Shown: piece by piece, positions 1 through 8,343 of the stretch | How the letters are laid out: each line of letters starts with the position of its first letter | Numbering within the stretch: position 1 is the stretch's first letter | Source: Myxococcota bacterium | Lineage (GTDB): Bacteria; Myxococcota; UBA727; JAHDBA01 | Direction of reading: 5' to 3' | DNA length: 35,767 bases | Assembly: GCA_020630615.1 (NCBI GenBank) | Contig: JAHDBA010000006.1 | Location: 77,006 to 112,772 of the forward strand | Notes under the pieces: model-generated | Database searches by the model: none | Told to the model about the DNA's origin: nothing | What the model saw: only the letters and a program-made list of their open reading frames with translations | Made by a program: the position numbers and the translations under genes

Positions 1-179
1 CTGAGACCAAGACTGAGACCAAGACTGAGACCAAGACTGAGACCAAGACTGAGACCAAGCCTGAGACCAAGACTGAGACCAAGACTGAGACCAAGACTGA
101 GACCAAGCCAGAAACCAAGCCAGAAACCAAGCCTGAAACCAAGCCTGAAACCAAGCCTGAAACCAAGCCTGAGTCGAAG
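1..179 (+). repeat. 12-bp tandem repeat coding for ETKT/ETKP units
   Basis: Twelve-base units of the form gagaccaagact, later gaaaccaagcct, are repeated without a break from the window edge to about position 167, with a degenerate last copy (gagtcgaag) to 179. The early copies are almost identical in DNA, while later ones drift from act to cct and from gag to gaa. The unit length is a multiple of three, so copy changes keep the reading frame and only lengthen or shorten the linker of the encoded TonB-like protein. Confidence 0.9.
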
Positions 180-659
180 CCAAAGGCAAAGGCAAAAACG
201 AAGCCGAAGCCAAAAACGAAGCCAAAACCGAAGCCAAAACCGAAGCCGAAGCCAAAGCCTGAGCCCACAACAATTGTCGAGAAGCCTGAGAAAAAAGTCT
301 CTGCTGGTTGTGATCCCATTTTGGATATCGATTGCGATAAGCCGACAAAGGGAGGGAGCCCAGCAACATCGTCGAAACCATCAACCAAGACTTCGCTTTC
401 AAAGTCGGAGATTCTGGAAGAGATTCGAGCGCGAAAACCAGGGGTCGTTCAATGCGGCAAGAAACACGGTGTTTCGGGTAAAGTAAAGACCAGTTGGTAT
501 ATTGAAACCAATGGAAAGCCTTCCGGTGTACGCGTCGAATCGTCAGAACACCGCGGAACCGATTTTGAAAGTTGCGTCATACAAAGTATTCGGAAAGGTC
601 GGTGGCCTCAGTACAGTGGGAAACGAATGAAAAGAGTGAAGATGTCCTTCCCACTCTAG
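3..659 (+). CDS. TonB/AgmX-like periplasm-spanning protein, 5' end outside the window
   Basis: The frame is open from the window edge, so the start lies upstream. The visible part begins with about fourteen copies of a four-residue unit (ETKT, then ETKP), passes into a Lys/Pro-rich stretch (KPKP type) to about position 262, and ends with a compact domain of roughly 85 residues (about 400-659). That domain has one Cys near its start (VVQCGKKHG), a GKVKTSWYIETNGKP strand segment, a second Cys (FESCVIQSI) and a terminal RWPQYSGKRMKRVKMSFPL. This layout matches TonB C-terminal-like domains of the AgmX/PglI type common in Myxococcota, where a charged, Pro-rich linker crosses the periplasm. The two Cys could form the disulfide usual in that group (inference). 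The anchor or partner domain is out of view. glnE starts 43 bp downstream. The family call is by pattern, not alignment. Confidence 0.6.
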   Translation, partial: ETKTETKTETKTETKTETKPETKTETKTETKTETKPETKPETKPETKPETKPETKPESKPKAKAKTKPKPKTKPKPKPKPKPKPKPEPTTIVEKPEKKVSAGCDPILDIDCDKPTKGGSPATSSKPSTKTSLSKSEILEEIRARKPGVVQCGKKHGVSGKVKTSWYIETNGKPSGVRVESSEHRGTDFESCVIQSIRKGRWPQYSGKRMKRVKMSFPL

Positions 660-702
660 AAATTGTGAGCCGGTATTCTCATAAGGTTTGGCGAGGAAAA
701 CG

Positions 703-3501
703 ATGACGGACGCTGGATCGTGTGTTGGGCAGCTCGTTCGAGAGCGACAGTCGCTGTTTGACAAATGTGCGGCCCTTGAAGCAGCCGGGAGCTCGTTTGA
801 AGCAAGTGGATTTGCCTTTAGTGATTTTGCAGATCGCGCACTCGAAGTATGTCTTCTTGCTGCCCATAGGGAACTCTATTCAGAGTTTTGTGATTCAAGT
901 GAACGATGTCGTCGATCCTATCAACTTGATCGCAGTCAGATTATCCCTTTGGCGATGGGGAAGTGGGCCTCGCGCGAGCTGAATCCTTCGAGCGATATCG
1001 ATCTGATTTGGCTTTATCATCTACCCGTCCATGAGTTTTCTTCCGAGAACAATCGTTCTTTTGAGAATGAGAAGTCGTCCAAGGCTCGACGCAATCCGCC
1101 GCTTGACGCGGCTCAAATTGCTTCATGGTTGAGACGGACCTCTCAACTCTTGCGGGGAGAACCTTTGGGGAGACTCTTCCGTGTCGATCATGATTTACGG
1201 CCAGAGGGTCGCAGTGGATCATTGACCCTGAGCTTGGAGACTTTGCTTCACTATTGGTTGCATCGTGCAAAAGCGTGGGAGCGCATAGCCTATTTGAGGG
1301 CTCGAGTCGTTGACCTCGCGGGTACTCTCCCTATCGAAGTACGTGATACGCTCGAATTCTCGAGGCGTGATTTTGTGCTGGGTCAACATCCAGGCAATGA
1401 TGCGAGCGATGTTAAGAGTATTGTGGGTCTTGCCCGGGCACAAATCGAAGCACACTGCCAAAAAACGGATCTTGATATCAAGAATGGTTTCGGCGGGATC
1501 CGCGATGCAGAGTTCTGGGTTCATTATCATCAAATGCGTATTGGGAAAGAGGATCCAGACATACTCTCACTTAATGTTCTTGATGCATGCGACAGGTTGA
1601 TCGAGCGAAGCAGTGTTTCGCCTTCCGCTGCTCGCGAAGTCAAAAGGGCATACTCTTTTCTTCGAAGCGTGGAGCATCGCCTTCAGTATGAAAACGACCA
1701 ACAGGTGTTTCGCCTGCCGGAAGATCCTGTTGCATGTTCAAGTTTCCTGGGTGGCCTGTGGAAAGATCATCGGAAACCGGGAGAGGAACGCGATGTTCAC
1801 AGGGTCTTGCAAGGGCATCGTGAAACGCTTCGGCTGCATTTTTCACAAGCAATGGAAGACCTGCCGGAGCTTACCTCTCTTCTTGTACGTGTGCTATGTC
1901 GTCACTCTCTGCAACCTGAGGTATGTGAGCGGATTGCCTCGCGCTTAGGGCTTCACAATGCAACGATTCTCGCGGAAACGTTGACCGTGCTGAAGGGCTC
2001 TGGAGATGAGCTGTCGGGAGTAAAGAGCGACCTTGAGCGCCACTTGATGTGGATTCTTCTGCATCAAAGCGCTGGGCAAAAACGCTTTAATTTTGAGAAT
2101 CTGTTGATTGCAATCTTACGAACATATACTCCAGAGCTCCGAAATCTTGAATCGCTAAACCCATTACGAAATCTTCACACTTTAGATTCATGGGAGTTCT
2201 TAAGTGAAGTTCCGACTTTGATGCAGTCGTATCTTACACTCGCCAAGAAGGTGAATTGCGAATATCAAAATTGGTGTTCTGTAGAGAAGCCGGATTGGGC
2301 AATCGCATCGCGTCGTGACACTTCTCATCGTGTCGCTTCGGAACAAGGTACGACGCAAAGAAGCGTCGAGGCGAACACGCTTCTGCAGAAGACTCTACAG
2401 AGAAGAACTCTTTGGGCTCCAATTGCAGACAGTACTCTGAGTTGGCTTCGTGGCGAGTTCCATCTCGAGCGTCATTTGGAGAATTGTACGCTGAGCATGC
2501 GCAATCTGATTTTGACGGAATCACAGTGTCTTTTTGAGTCCCTCTTTAAACACGGAAAGAATATGTTGGGTCTGCGGGAAAGTCTAGAAACGACTTTGTC
2601 CAGGACCACACTCGTTTTGCTTGGTGCTTTGGGCGAAGGCAGTATGGGCTTTGGCAGTGATCTCGATTTGATGTTCGTATACGAGGGAGTCTCCGCATCG
2701 GAGAATGATCGAAAGAGTGCGCAAAGCGTACACCGAGCAACGCAACGTATTGCACGAGAATGGCTGGCGCAAATGCGAGAACGTTGGCCGCAACTCGGCA
2801 TCGATATGCGTCTTCGTCCATTCGGTGAATCCGGCGAGTTGGCGATTTCAACCCAGGGTTTTCGAAAGTATCAAGAGAAGCAGGCTCGCTTCTGGGAGCA
2901 CCTGGCTTGGGGCAAAGCGTCGTCTCTACGTTTCGGCGAATGGGAGTGGAGATCGAGTTTGGGTGAGGGCTTTGAAAAAAGTATTAAAATGCCTCCGGAC
3001 TTGGGAAGACTACTTCTTGACCATCGCACCCAAATGGTTGCCGAGCTTCAATGCACCGGGATCCATGCAAAGTTTGGCGTGGGTGGTCTATTTGATATTG
3101 AAGTGACAACGCAAGCGTACTTTAAATCCAAGTTCAACACGAGCGAGCTGTGGAAGACCTGGAACGCGAATACGACAAACCCGAGATTTCAGCGGACACT
3201 CAACGCGTTGGCTTTTTTACGAGAGCATGACACGCTGCGACGGGTGTCGCTGACAGTTCTTGAAGAGGGTTGGTCGTTTTGGCGACATCTCATCGAGTTG
3301 TGTCGAATTTTTGAGCTCCCGCTCGAGCTCCATCGTGCACCTCTCACGCATACGCATCTTCTGCCTTTTCGCGAAGTTGAACGAAGAATGCGTATCTTTG
3401 AGCTTTTGGGCGCAAAGGAGTCCCTTTATGATGGCGCAGCACGAACTGCGATTAAGGTTCGTGAAGTTGTTGATCGTATATTGCATCAGTTATCGGTCTA
3501 A
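703..3501 (+). CDS. glnE: Glutamine synthetase adenylyltransferase / deadenylylase
   Basis: GlnE is a bifunctional cytosolic enzyme that adds AMP to glutamine synthetase and removes it again, under control of PII and glutamine, to set nitrogen assimilation. Two nucleotidyltransferase domains are visible. The N-terminal one has the motif RELNPSSDIDLIW with its Asp pair near residues 98-100. The C-terminal one has GSMGFGSDLDLMF with the Asp pair near 653-655. Between them is the helical region with NGFGGIRDAEFWV, the usual signature of the first half. At 932 residues the length fits the family (about 950). The ATG at 703 is chosen because gagga lies five bases upstream; an in-frame TTG at 688 has no well-placed ribosome binding site. 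The gene follows the TonB-like gene closely, but a functional link is not evident. Confidence 0.93.
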   Translation: MTDAGSCVGQLVRERQSLFDKCAALEAAGSSFEASGFAFSDFADRALEVCLLAAHRELYSEFCDSSERCRRSYQLDRSQIIPLAMGKWASRELNPSSDIDLIWLYHLPVHEFSSENNRSFENEKSSKARRNPPLDAAQIASWLRRTSQLLRGEPLGRLFRVDHDLRPEGRSGSLTLSLETLLHYWLHRAKAWERIAYLRARVVDLAGTLPIEVRDTLEFSRRDFVLGQHPGNDASDVKSIVGLARAQIEAHCQKTDLDIKNGFGGIRDAEFWVHYHQMRIGKEDPDILSLNVLDACDRLIERSSVSPSAAREVKRAYSFLRSVEHRLQYENDQQVFRLPEDPVACSSFLGGLWKDHRKPGEERDVHRVLQGHRETLRLHFSQAMEDLPELTSLLVRVLCRHSLQPEVCERIASRLGLHNATILAETLTVLKGSGDELSGVKSDLERHLMWILLHQSAGQKRFNFENLLIAILRTYTPELRNLESLNPLRNLHTLDSWEFLSEVPTLMQSYLTLAKKVNCEYQNWCSVEKPDWAIASRRDTSHRVASEQGTTQRSVEANTLLQKTLQRRTLWAPIADSTLSWLRGEFHLERHLENCTLSMRNLILTESQCLFESLFKHGKNMLGLRESLETTLSRTTLVLLGALGEGSMGFGSDLDLMFVYEGVSASENDRKSAQSVHRATQRIAREWLAQMRERWPQLGIDMRLRPFGESGELAISTQGFRKYQEKQARFWEHLAWGKASSLRFGEWEWRSSLGEGFEKSIKMPPDLGRLLLDHRTQMVAELQCTGIHAKFGVGGLFDIEVTTQAYFKSKFNTSELWKTWNANTTNPRFQRTLNALAFLREHDTLRRVSLTVLEEGWSFWRHLIELCRIFELPLELHRAPLTHTHLLPFREVERRMRIFELLGAKESLYDGAARTAIKVREVVDRILHQLSV

Positions 3502-3568
3502 GGGTTTATTCAAAATTTCTCGGAGTGAAAGATGGCCGTAGACATGGAAATCTGCCTATAGTTTAAGC

Positions 3569-4957
3569 ATGTCCGTGCAGGTTCATGCTTTTGACTTTAG
3601 TCGTCTGCCCCAAATAGAGCGGACATGGATCGCTGCAAACAACCAGCTTCTTAAAGCCTTCCCTGCAAGTCGCACCCGAAGTGAACGTTTAGAGCGTATT
3701 GAAAACGCATTGTCACGAATGACGCACCAAGAGGTGAAAGTTTCCTTTGTGGATCACGTGAGTTTAAGTAAAAAGCGCCTGAGTCAACACTTTCAAGAGC
3801 GCTCGTGTTGGGTGCGTGTGAGGTTGAGTGAAGATGGGGCAGAAGGGCTCTTGGATTGCGATATCGCTTTAGCGCATCGCATTGCATCTGCATTGCGTTT
3901 AAGTCGAGAGCGTCATCGCGGCGACCTCAAAAGTGAGCTTTCGTTGCTGGACCTATCGTTATTGCAGGTTCCCTGCTTAGAGATTATACGCCATTTGCGG
4001 CATCAAGAGTTCTCGGGTAACTCGCTGAACCTACACTTTCTTGACATTGGCAATACGCTGCAAAGTATCAACATGGGAAGCGATTCCGCTTCTCAAGACT
4101 GGATAGGTCTTGGTTTTCGAGTTCTCTTTGACGAGCATGTTTTTGCCTTACGCATTTGGCTCCCAGAACGAAGCTTGGTGCACTTTAAGGGGCGTGAGCA
4201 GAACACGGCATCCCTAAACCAAGTACGAGAACGATACCAGGAAAACTCAAAACTTCTCGAAGCAATCCATGTTGATACGATGGTTAACGTTGGTGAACTG
4301 ACACTTTCGAGACGCGATGTTTCCTCGATAGAAAGAGGCGATATTGTGCTTTTGGATGACCCCAAACTTGATCTGAGCCCATTGAGTTTTGTTGCTGAGG
4401 CTGACGTATATTTTAAAGGCTCAGGAAAAACTTTGGCACGTGGGATTGTTCGCGCAGATGGCAGTGGGGCCACTTTTGAGTTTCAATCCTTTGAGGCGCT
4501 GAATACTCCCCTTGCGCAGAGTTTGAATGAACAAGAGCAGTGGGGCTCAACCCCTGACGCATCTTTGGAAGAGGAGTACGAAATGTCCGATGAAGTATCC
4601 AATGCAATGTCTGAGCACTCTTCAGAGTTGAACTCGTTCTCGGAAGATGCAGTTGGGAAGGATATCGAGGGCTCGGGTGAAGAGAGTGCTGAGAACTATG
4701 AAGAGGGACCAGCTCCACTTAATGGTGATGCGGTTGCACTTCTTGGCAACTTACCCGTCACGATGCGGGTTGAAGTGGGTCGCTTGAGAATGCGCAGCGA
4801 TGAGCTTTTGACGCTTCAGTCAGGCTACGTGCTGGCTTTAGAGCGGACAAAAGATGACCCGGTCGATCTTGTCGTCGACGGAACCCGCATTGGCTCGGGA
4901 GAACTTGTTGATATCGAGGGCGAGATTGGTGTACGCATCTTAGAAATCCTACGTTAG
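3569..4957 (+). CDS. sctQ: SctQ-like type III secretion cytoplasmic ring protein (two SpoA domains)
   Basis: SctQ (YscQ/HrcQ) forms the cytoplasmic sorting platform of type III secretion systems and corresponds to flagellar FliM plus FliN. The 462-residue product has an N-terminal domain of about 230 residues and a first SpoA-like segment at about 235-312 (VNVGELTLSRRDVSSIERGD). An acidic Glu/Ser-rich linker follows (about 325-385), then a typical C-terminal SpoA domain from about 390 to the end, with LPVTMRVEVGRLRM, DPVDLVVDGTRIGSGELVD and a closing VRILEILR. The ATG at 3569 is the first possible start after an in-frame stop at 3539; no strong ribosome binding site precedes it. It heads the export operon and lies about 105 bp before fliO. 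A FliN-type name is possible, but two SpoA domains in one chain favour SctQ. Confidence 0.8.
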   Translation: MSVQVHAFDFSRLPQIERTWIAANNQLLKAFPASRTRSERLERIENALSRMTHQEVKVSFVDHVSLSKKRLSQHFQERSCWVRVRLSEDGAEGLLDCDIALAHRIASALRLSRERHRGDLKSELSLLDLSLLQVPCLEIIRHLRHQEFSGNSLNLHFLDIGNTLQSINMGSDSASQDWIGLGFRVLFDEHVFALRIWLPERSLVHFKGREQNTASLNQVRERYQENSKLLEAIHVDTMVNVGELTLSRRDVSSIERGDIVLLDDPKLDLSPLSFVAEADVYFKGSGKTLARGIVRADGSGATFEFQSFEALNTPLAQSLNEQEQWGSTPDASLEEEYEMSDEVSNAMSEHSSELNSFSEDAVGKDIEGSGEESAENYEEGPAPLNGDAVALLGNLPVTMRVEVGRLRMRSDELLTLQSGYVLALERTKDDPVDLVVDGTRIGSGELVDIEGEIGVRILEILR

Positions 4958-5063
4958 ATCTCCACAGCCCTTCAATCTCGCTTGCTTTCTCCCATCGCGT
5001 GGCATTATGTCCGTCGCGAACTTGCGCGAACTTTAACGAATGTGGCAAACCCATAAGGTATTT

Positions 5064-5522
5064 ATGGGGTTCTTGATGGAAAACAGCGGCAATTTGGTAT
5101 GGGCCTTACTCAATATGGTTCTGATGTTGGGCGTTGTTGTCGCCTTGGCATATTTGGTATTGGTGCATGGCGTCGGTCGTTGGATGAAACGATCTCAGAA
5201 CAAAGGTTCGATGCGCATCAAAGAACGTTTGATTTTGAACGCGAAGAACTCGGTGTTGAAAATTGAGATTGATGGCCGAGAATGGCTCGTTGCATCTTCT
5301 GATGCAGGAGTTCAGCTCCTTCATTCCGGTGTTCCCGATGTCGAGCAACCCTCAAAAGAGCAGTCGCTCCCTCAGACACTTCTTTTGGAAAACCCTGAGG
5401 CGGAGGACAACCTCGGTTGGGTTCCGCACCCGATGGGGCGACGTGATGGGATCCATAAGTCAAAAGACTTTGCCCAGACCCTTTCAAAAGTTCATGAGCG
5501 GGTACCGGTGGAGGCCCAATGA
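5064..5522 (+). CDS. fliO: FliO-like export-apparatus assembly protein
   Basis: FliO is a small membrane protein that helps assemble the FliP ring of the export gate. The product of about 152 residues has one N-terminal membrane segment (LVWALLNMVLMLGVVVALAY, about residues 11-35). A basic turn follows (GRWMKRSQNKG), then the characteristic FliO core RIKERLILNAKNSVLKIEI and DGREWLVASSDAGVQLL, and finally a variable hydrophilic tail. The ATG at 5064 is chosen for aagg five bases upstream; an in-frame ATG at 5040 lacks a ribosome binding site. Its stop overlaps the start of fliP by four bases (ATGA), showing translational coupling. FliO is normally a flagellar component and is usually absent from non-flagellar type III systems, which makes its position between sctQ-like and fliP genes notable. 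Confidence 0.75.
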   Translation: MGFLMENSGNLVWALLNMVLMLGVVVALAYLVLVHGVGRWMKRSQNKGSMRIKERLILNAKNSVLKIEIDGREWLVASSDAGVQLLHSGVPDVEQPSKEQSLPQTLLLENPEAEDNLGWVPHPMGRRDGIHKSKDFAQTLSKVHERVPVEAQ

Positions 5523-6334
5523 ACAAAGTGTATTTAACTCTTCGCACGAGGCTTGTGGGGTTGTCTCGCTTCAAAAAAGCAGGAATAGCCCTAAGTTTTC
5601 TTTTGGTGTCTTTTGCTCTAAGCGCAGCGCCAGGCAACCTCAACGCAACCGACCTTCTTTTGGAAGATTCAATCGCGAATAGACCCTTAATGTTGATGGG
5701 CGCAATGGCTGCGCTCTCGATGGTCCCATTTGTTGGCATGATGGTGACTTCGTTCGTCAAGATTGCCGTCGTATTATCGATTACACGACAAGCAATGGGG
5801 ACTCAGCAAGCGCCGCCGACAACAGTAATTACGGGCCTCGCGATTGTCTTGACTGCCTATGTCATGCAGCCGGTAGGGTTAACGGTGCTGAACGAGGTGG
5901 ATGACCTGATTCAGGTTGAGGGCGAGTACGATACGAGTGACCATGTTGATTTGATGATTAGAGCAATTGAACGCGGAAAAGTTCCGTTGAAGAACTTTCT
6001 GATAAAGCACGCCTCAAGCACAAATCGAGAAATGTTCTTTAATGTTGCGCATCGGATGCGAGCGCCGGAAGACCGCGAAAATCTGAAAGCGGACGACATG
6101 ATAATTCTGATCCCTGCTTTTGTGATCACGGAACTCACAAAGGCATTTCAAATCGGCTTTATCATCTTCATACCCTTCTTGGTTGTTGATATGGTCGTGT
6201 CCAATATCTTAATGGCTTTGGGTATGCAGATGTTGAGCCCGACGACGATCTCGTTGCCCTTCAAAATACTTCTCTTTGTTCTGGTGGATGGTTGGTACCT
6301 TATCACTCGGGGCCTTGTTCTGGGTTACCAATAA
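5519..6334 (+). CDS. sctR: Type III export gate protein FliP/SctR
   Basis: FliP/SctR builds the core of the export gate in the inner membrane with FliQ and FliR. The 271-residue product shows a signal-peptide-like N-terminus (about 19-40, ending LSAAPG), which is typical of FliP rather than SctR. Family signatures are FVKIAVVLSITRQAMGTQQAP, the central loop RAPEDRENLKADDMIILIPA, and the closing TELTKAFQIGFIIFIPFLV and LPFKILLFVLVDGWYL. The C-terminal LVLGYQ resembles SctR proteins. The sequence therefore mixes flagellar and non-flagellar features. A good ribosome binding site (tggagg) sits four bases before the ATG, inside the end of fliO. Confidence 0.92.
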   Translation: MNKVYLTLRTRLVGLSRFKKAGIALSFLLVSFALSAAPGNLNATDLLLEDSIANRPLMLMGAMAALSMVPFVGMMVTSFVKIAVVLSITRQAMGTQQAPPTTVITGLAIVLTAYVMQPVGLTVLNEVDDLIQVEGEYDTSDHVDLMIRAIERGKVPLKNFLIKHASSTNREMFFNVAHRMRAPEDRENLKADDMIILIPAFVITELTKAFQIGFIIFIPFLVVDMVVSNILMALGMQMLSPTTISLPFKILLFVLVDGWYLITRGLVLGYQ

Positions 6335-6343
6335 GGGGCACGT

Positions 6344-6616
6344 ATGTCGGTACAAGATTTTATTGTTCAAATCACAAGCCAGGCCGTCATGTTGGTGATC
6401 TTGGTGTCATTACCTATGATGCTGATTTCACTTTTTGTCGGACTCTTAATCGCTGTCTTTTCTGCGACGACGCAGATTCAAGAGCAAACCCTAAGTTTTG
6501 TCCCCAAAATGATCGCTGTGTTTTTGATGATGGCAGCGTTGGGCGGATGGATCGGCAACACCATGGTGAGTTTCGCGCATCGCAGCTTGCAAGGCATTGC
6601 TGAAGTTGTACGCTAA
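6344..6616 (+). CDS. sctS: Type III export gate protein FliQ/SctS
   Basis: A 90-residue protein with two membrane hairpin segments (about 14-42 and 50-75). Family motifs are VQDFIVQITSQAVMLVILVS, the loop AVFSATTQIQEQTLSFVPKM and GGWIGNTMVSFA. FliQ/SctS packs around the FliP/FliR core and closes the gate in the inner membrane. The length is the family norm (about 88-90). The start has a ggggc ribosome binding site and lies nine bases after fliP; the stop is two bases before fliR, so the three genes are one transcript. Confidence 0.93.
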   Translation: MSVQDFIVQITSQAVMLVILVSLPMMLISLFVGLLIAVFSATTQIQEQTLSFVPKMIAVFLMMAALGGWIGNTMVSFAHRSLQGIAEVVR

Positions 6617-6618
6617 CT

Positions 6619-7434
6619 ATGACCGAACTCTTTTTAGAACTTCGAGAGCAGCTTGATTCCACCACCAATATTGTTCTCTTTGCGCTGATCATGGCGCGCG
6701 TGATGGCAATCGTGGTTCTTGTGCCTTTCCTTGGTGGGCGTAACGCACCAACGGAGGTCAAAATGGGAATTGGGGCGACGTTGACCTTTGTGTTGTGGCC
6801 GACAGTGCTTGCCAACCTAAGTGGTCCCGTGCCCCTTACACCTTTGGCATTCATTATCATGATGTTGAAAGAAGTGTTTGTCGGCTTGGTGATTGGTTTT
6901 GTAACTGCAAAGATATTTTACACCGTTGAAATTGCAGGGCAGCTTATCGATATTTTGAGGGGAGCGAATCAGATTCAGGTCCAGGTGCCAGAAATTAGCG
7001 AGCGTTCCTCGGCTTTTGGTACGTTAAACTACCAACTCTTACTTGCGCTTTTTCTATCGATGAATATGCATGTCCCGTTCATCAACACCTTGTTCGAGAG
7101 TTTCGTTAAAATACCGGTGAACGCATTCCCTGAAATGCATTCCGGATTCGCCAGCTTTACCGAGCATATGCTTCGCATCGGCTCACAAATCATTGAGACG
7201 GCTGTCGTCCTTGCGGTGCCCATTGGTTTCGTCTGTTTGATCGCAGAGACTGCTTTTGGGCTCATGAACAAGGTCGCCCCTCAAATCAACGCATATTTTA
7301 TGGCAATGCCGGCAAAAGTTCTCGCAGGGTGTGTCGTATTTTTCATGGCCTTTAATATGATTCTAGAAACAATGCTTCATCACGCGCAAAGCATGTTGCA
7401 TATTGTGCAAGAATCCGTCGAGCTCATGCGATGA
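6619..7434 (+). CDS. sctT: Type III export gate protein FliR/SctT
   Basis: FliR/SctT completes the helical export gate with FliP and FliQ. The 271-residue product has about six hydrophobic segments. Family motifs include LIMARVMAIVVLVPFLGGRN near residues 22-41, the FVGLVIGFVTAKIFYTVEIAGQLID region, and the central QVPEISERSSAFGTLNYQLL. It ends with INAYFMAMPAKVLAGCVVFF and a final amphipathic stretch. No flhB/sctU or flhA/sctV follows; these must lie elsewhere if the system is complete. The stop overlaps the next gene's ATG by four bases. Confidence 0.92.
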   Translation: MTELFLELREQLDSTTNIVLFALIMARVMAIVVLVPFLGGRNAPTEVKMGIGATLTFVLWPTVLANLSGPVPLTPLAFIIMMLKEVFVGLVIGFVTAKIFYTVEIAGQLIDILRGANQIQVQVPEISERSSAFGTLNYQLLLALFLSMNMHVPFINTLFESFVKIPVNAFPEMHSGFASFTEHMLRIGSQIIETAVVLAVPIGFVCLIAETAFGLMNKVAPQINAYFMAMPAKVLAGCVVFFMAFNMILETMLHHAQSMLHIVQESVELMR

Positions 7435-8312
7435 ATGTGCACAACTCGAACCCAAGTTTAATTGTAGGGCATGGCTTCACGGGAGCAGTGCTGAGTCGCC
7501 AGCTTTCAGAAAAAGGAAAGGCCTGGCTTGCGACGAAACGCTCACTCCAAACGAAGGAGAGTTGTGCGAACTATGGCTCCTCTTTTCGTGAATATTCTTT
7601 TGGTGATGGATACCCTTTTCCGTCAGAATCATCGCTTCGTGCGCTCTTTTGGCTCGCGCCAGCACCCGAGCTTGGTGAGGCCGAGTTGCGCCAAGGCTTC
7701 GAGTGGGTTGATGAACTCCCCAAAGAGCTCACAAAGCTTGTCATCATTAGTACTGCAACCTACGGGAACATGCAGGGGGTCGTTGACGAACACAGTGATA
7801 CGCTCCGGGAAAACGCACGTCACCACCGCTGGGGGCTCTGGGATGATTTGTGGGCAGAGCTGCAAGAAAGGGGGCATCGTGTATGTCGTATTCGGACCCC
7901 GGCAATCTATGGCGTGGGCCGTGATCATTATCAAAAGTTAAAAGATGGAACGCGATCAGTGGTTGATACAAAAGCCTGCACAAGCAGGATTCACGTTGAG
8001 GACCTTTCCAGCATTCTCATCAATTTGGTTGATGTCAGAGTCCTGCCACCGGTTGTTCTTGCATGCGACGATGAGCCGACGCCGACATGTGAAGTGGTTC
8101 GATATGCTGCGAAGATTTATGGCTTGCCGGCACCGCGAACCTTGCTTGGCGAAGAGCTCAATGAACTTTCACCCCGAGTTCAGTCGATGTGGCTCAACGA
8201 CCGTCGCTGTGTCTCAACATACCGTAACGAGAGTTTCTATACTCTGCGCTACCCGCATTATCGTGCGGGGCTGCACGTGTCCCGTGACGCCTACGCTAAA
8301 ATAATTAAGTGA
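7431..8312 (+). CDS. NAD(P)-binding epimerase-like SDR protein (YeeZ type)
   Basis: The 293-residue product has the N-terminal nucleotide-binding glycine motif (LIVGHGFTGAVL, residues 10-21) after a short lead. A strand and TATYGNMQGVVDE (about 106-118) follow, which resembles the S-T-x-x-Y-G-x-x-G segment of YeeZ-like atypical short-chain dehydrogenases. Later it has RIRTPAIYGVGRDHYQKLKDG and RIHVEDLSSIL, the usual 'path to the substrate pocket' and HVDD-like elements of this group. Members are cytosolic and mostly of unknown substrate. Its ATG lies inside the fliR stop (ATGA overlap), so it is translationally coupled to the export operon. A role in that system is not apparent, and the coupling may simply reflect operon packing. 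Confidence 0.75.
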   Translation: MNVHNSNPSLIVGHGFTGAVLSRQLSEKGKAWLATKRSLQTKESCANYGSSFREYSFGDGYPFPSESSLRALFWLAPAPELGEAELRQGFEWVDELPKELTKLVIISTATYGNMQGVVDEHSDTLRENARHHRWGLWDDLWAELQERGHRVCRIRTPAIYGVGRDHYQKLKDGTRSVVDTKACTSRIHVEDLSSILINLVDVRVLPPVVLACDDEPTPTCEVVRYAAKIYGLPAPRTLLGEELNELSPRVQSMWLNDRRCVSTYRNESFYTLRYPHYRAGLHVSRDAYAKIIK

Positions 8313-8343
8313 TGCTTTCGATTCGGATACGATTGAGTTTTTT

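Noticed and set aside
941..1533. Long minus-strand ORFs opposite glnE and other large genes
   Set aside because: They mirror the codon pattern of well-identified genes on the other strand, lack ribosome binding sites and have no recognisable domains.
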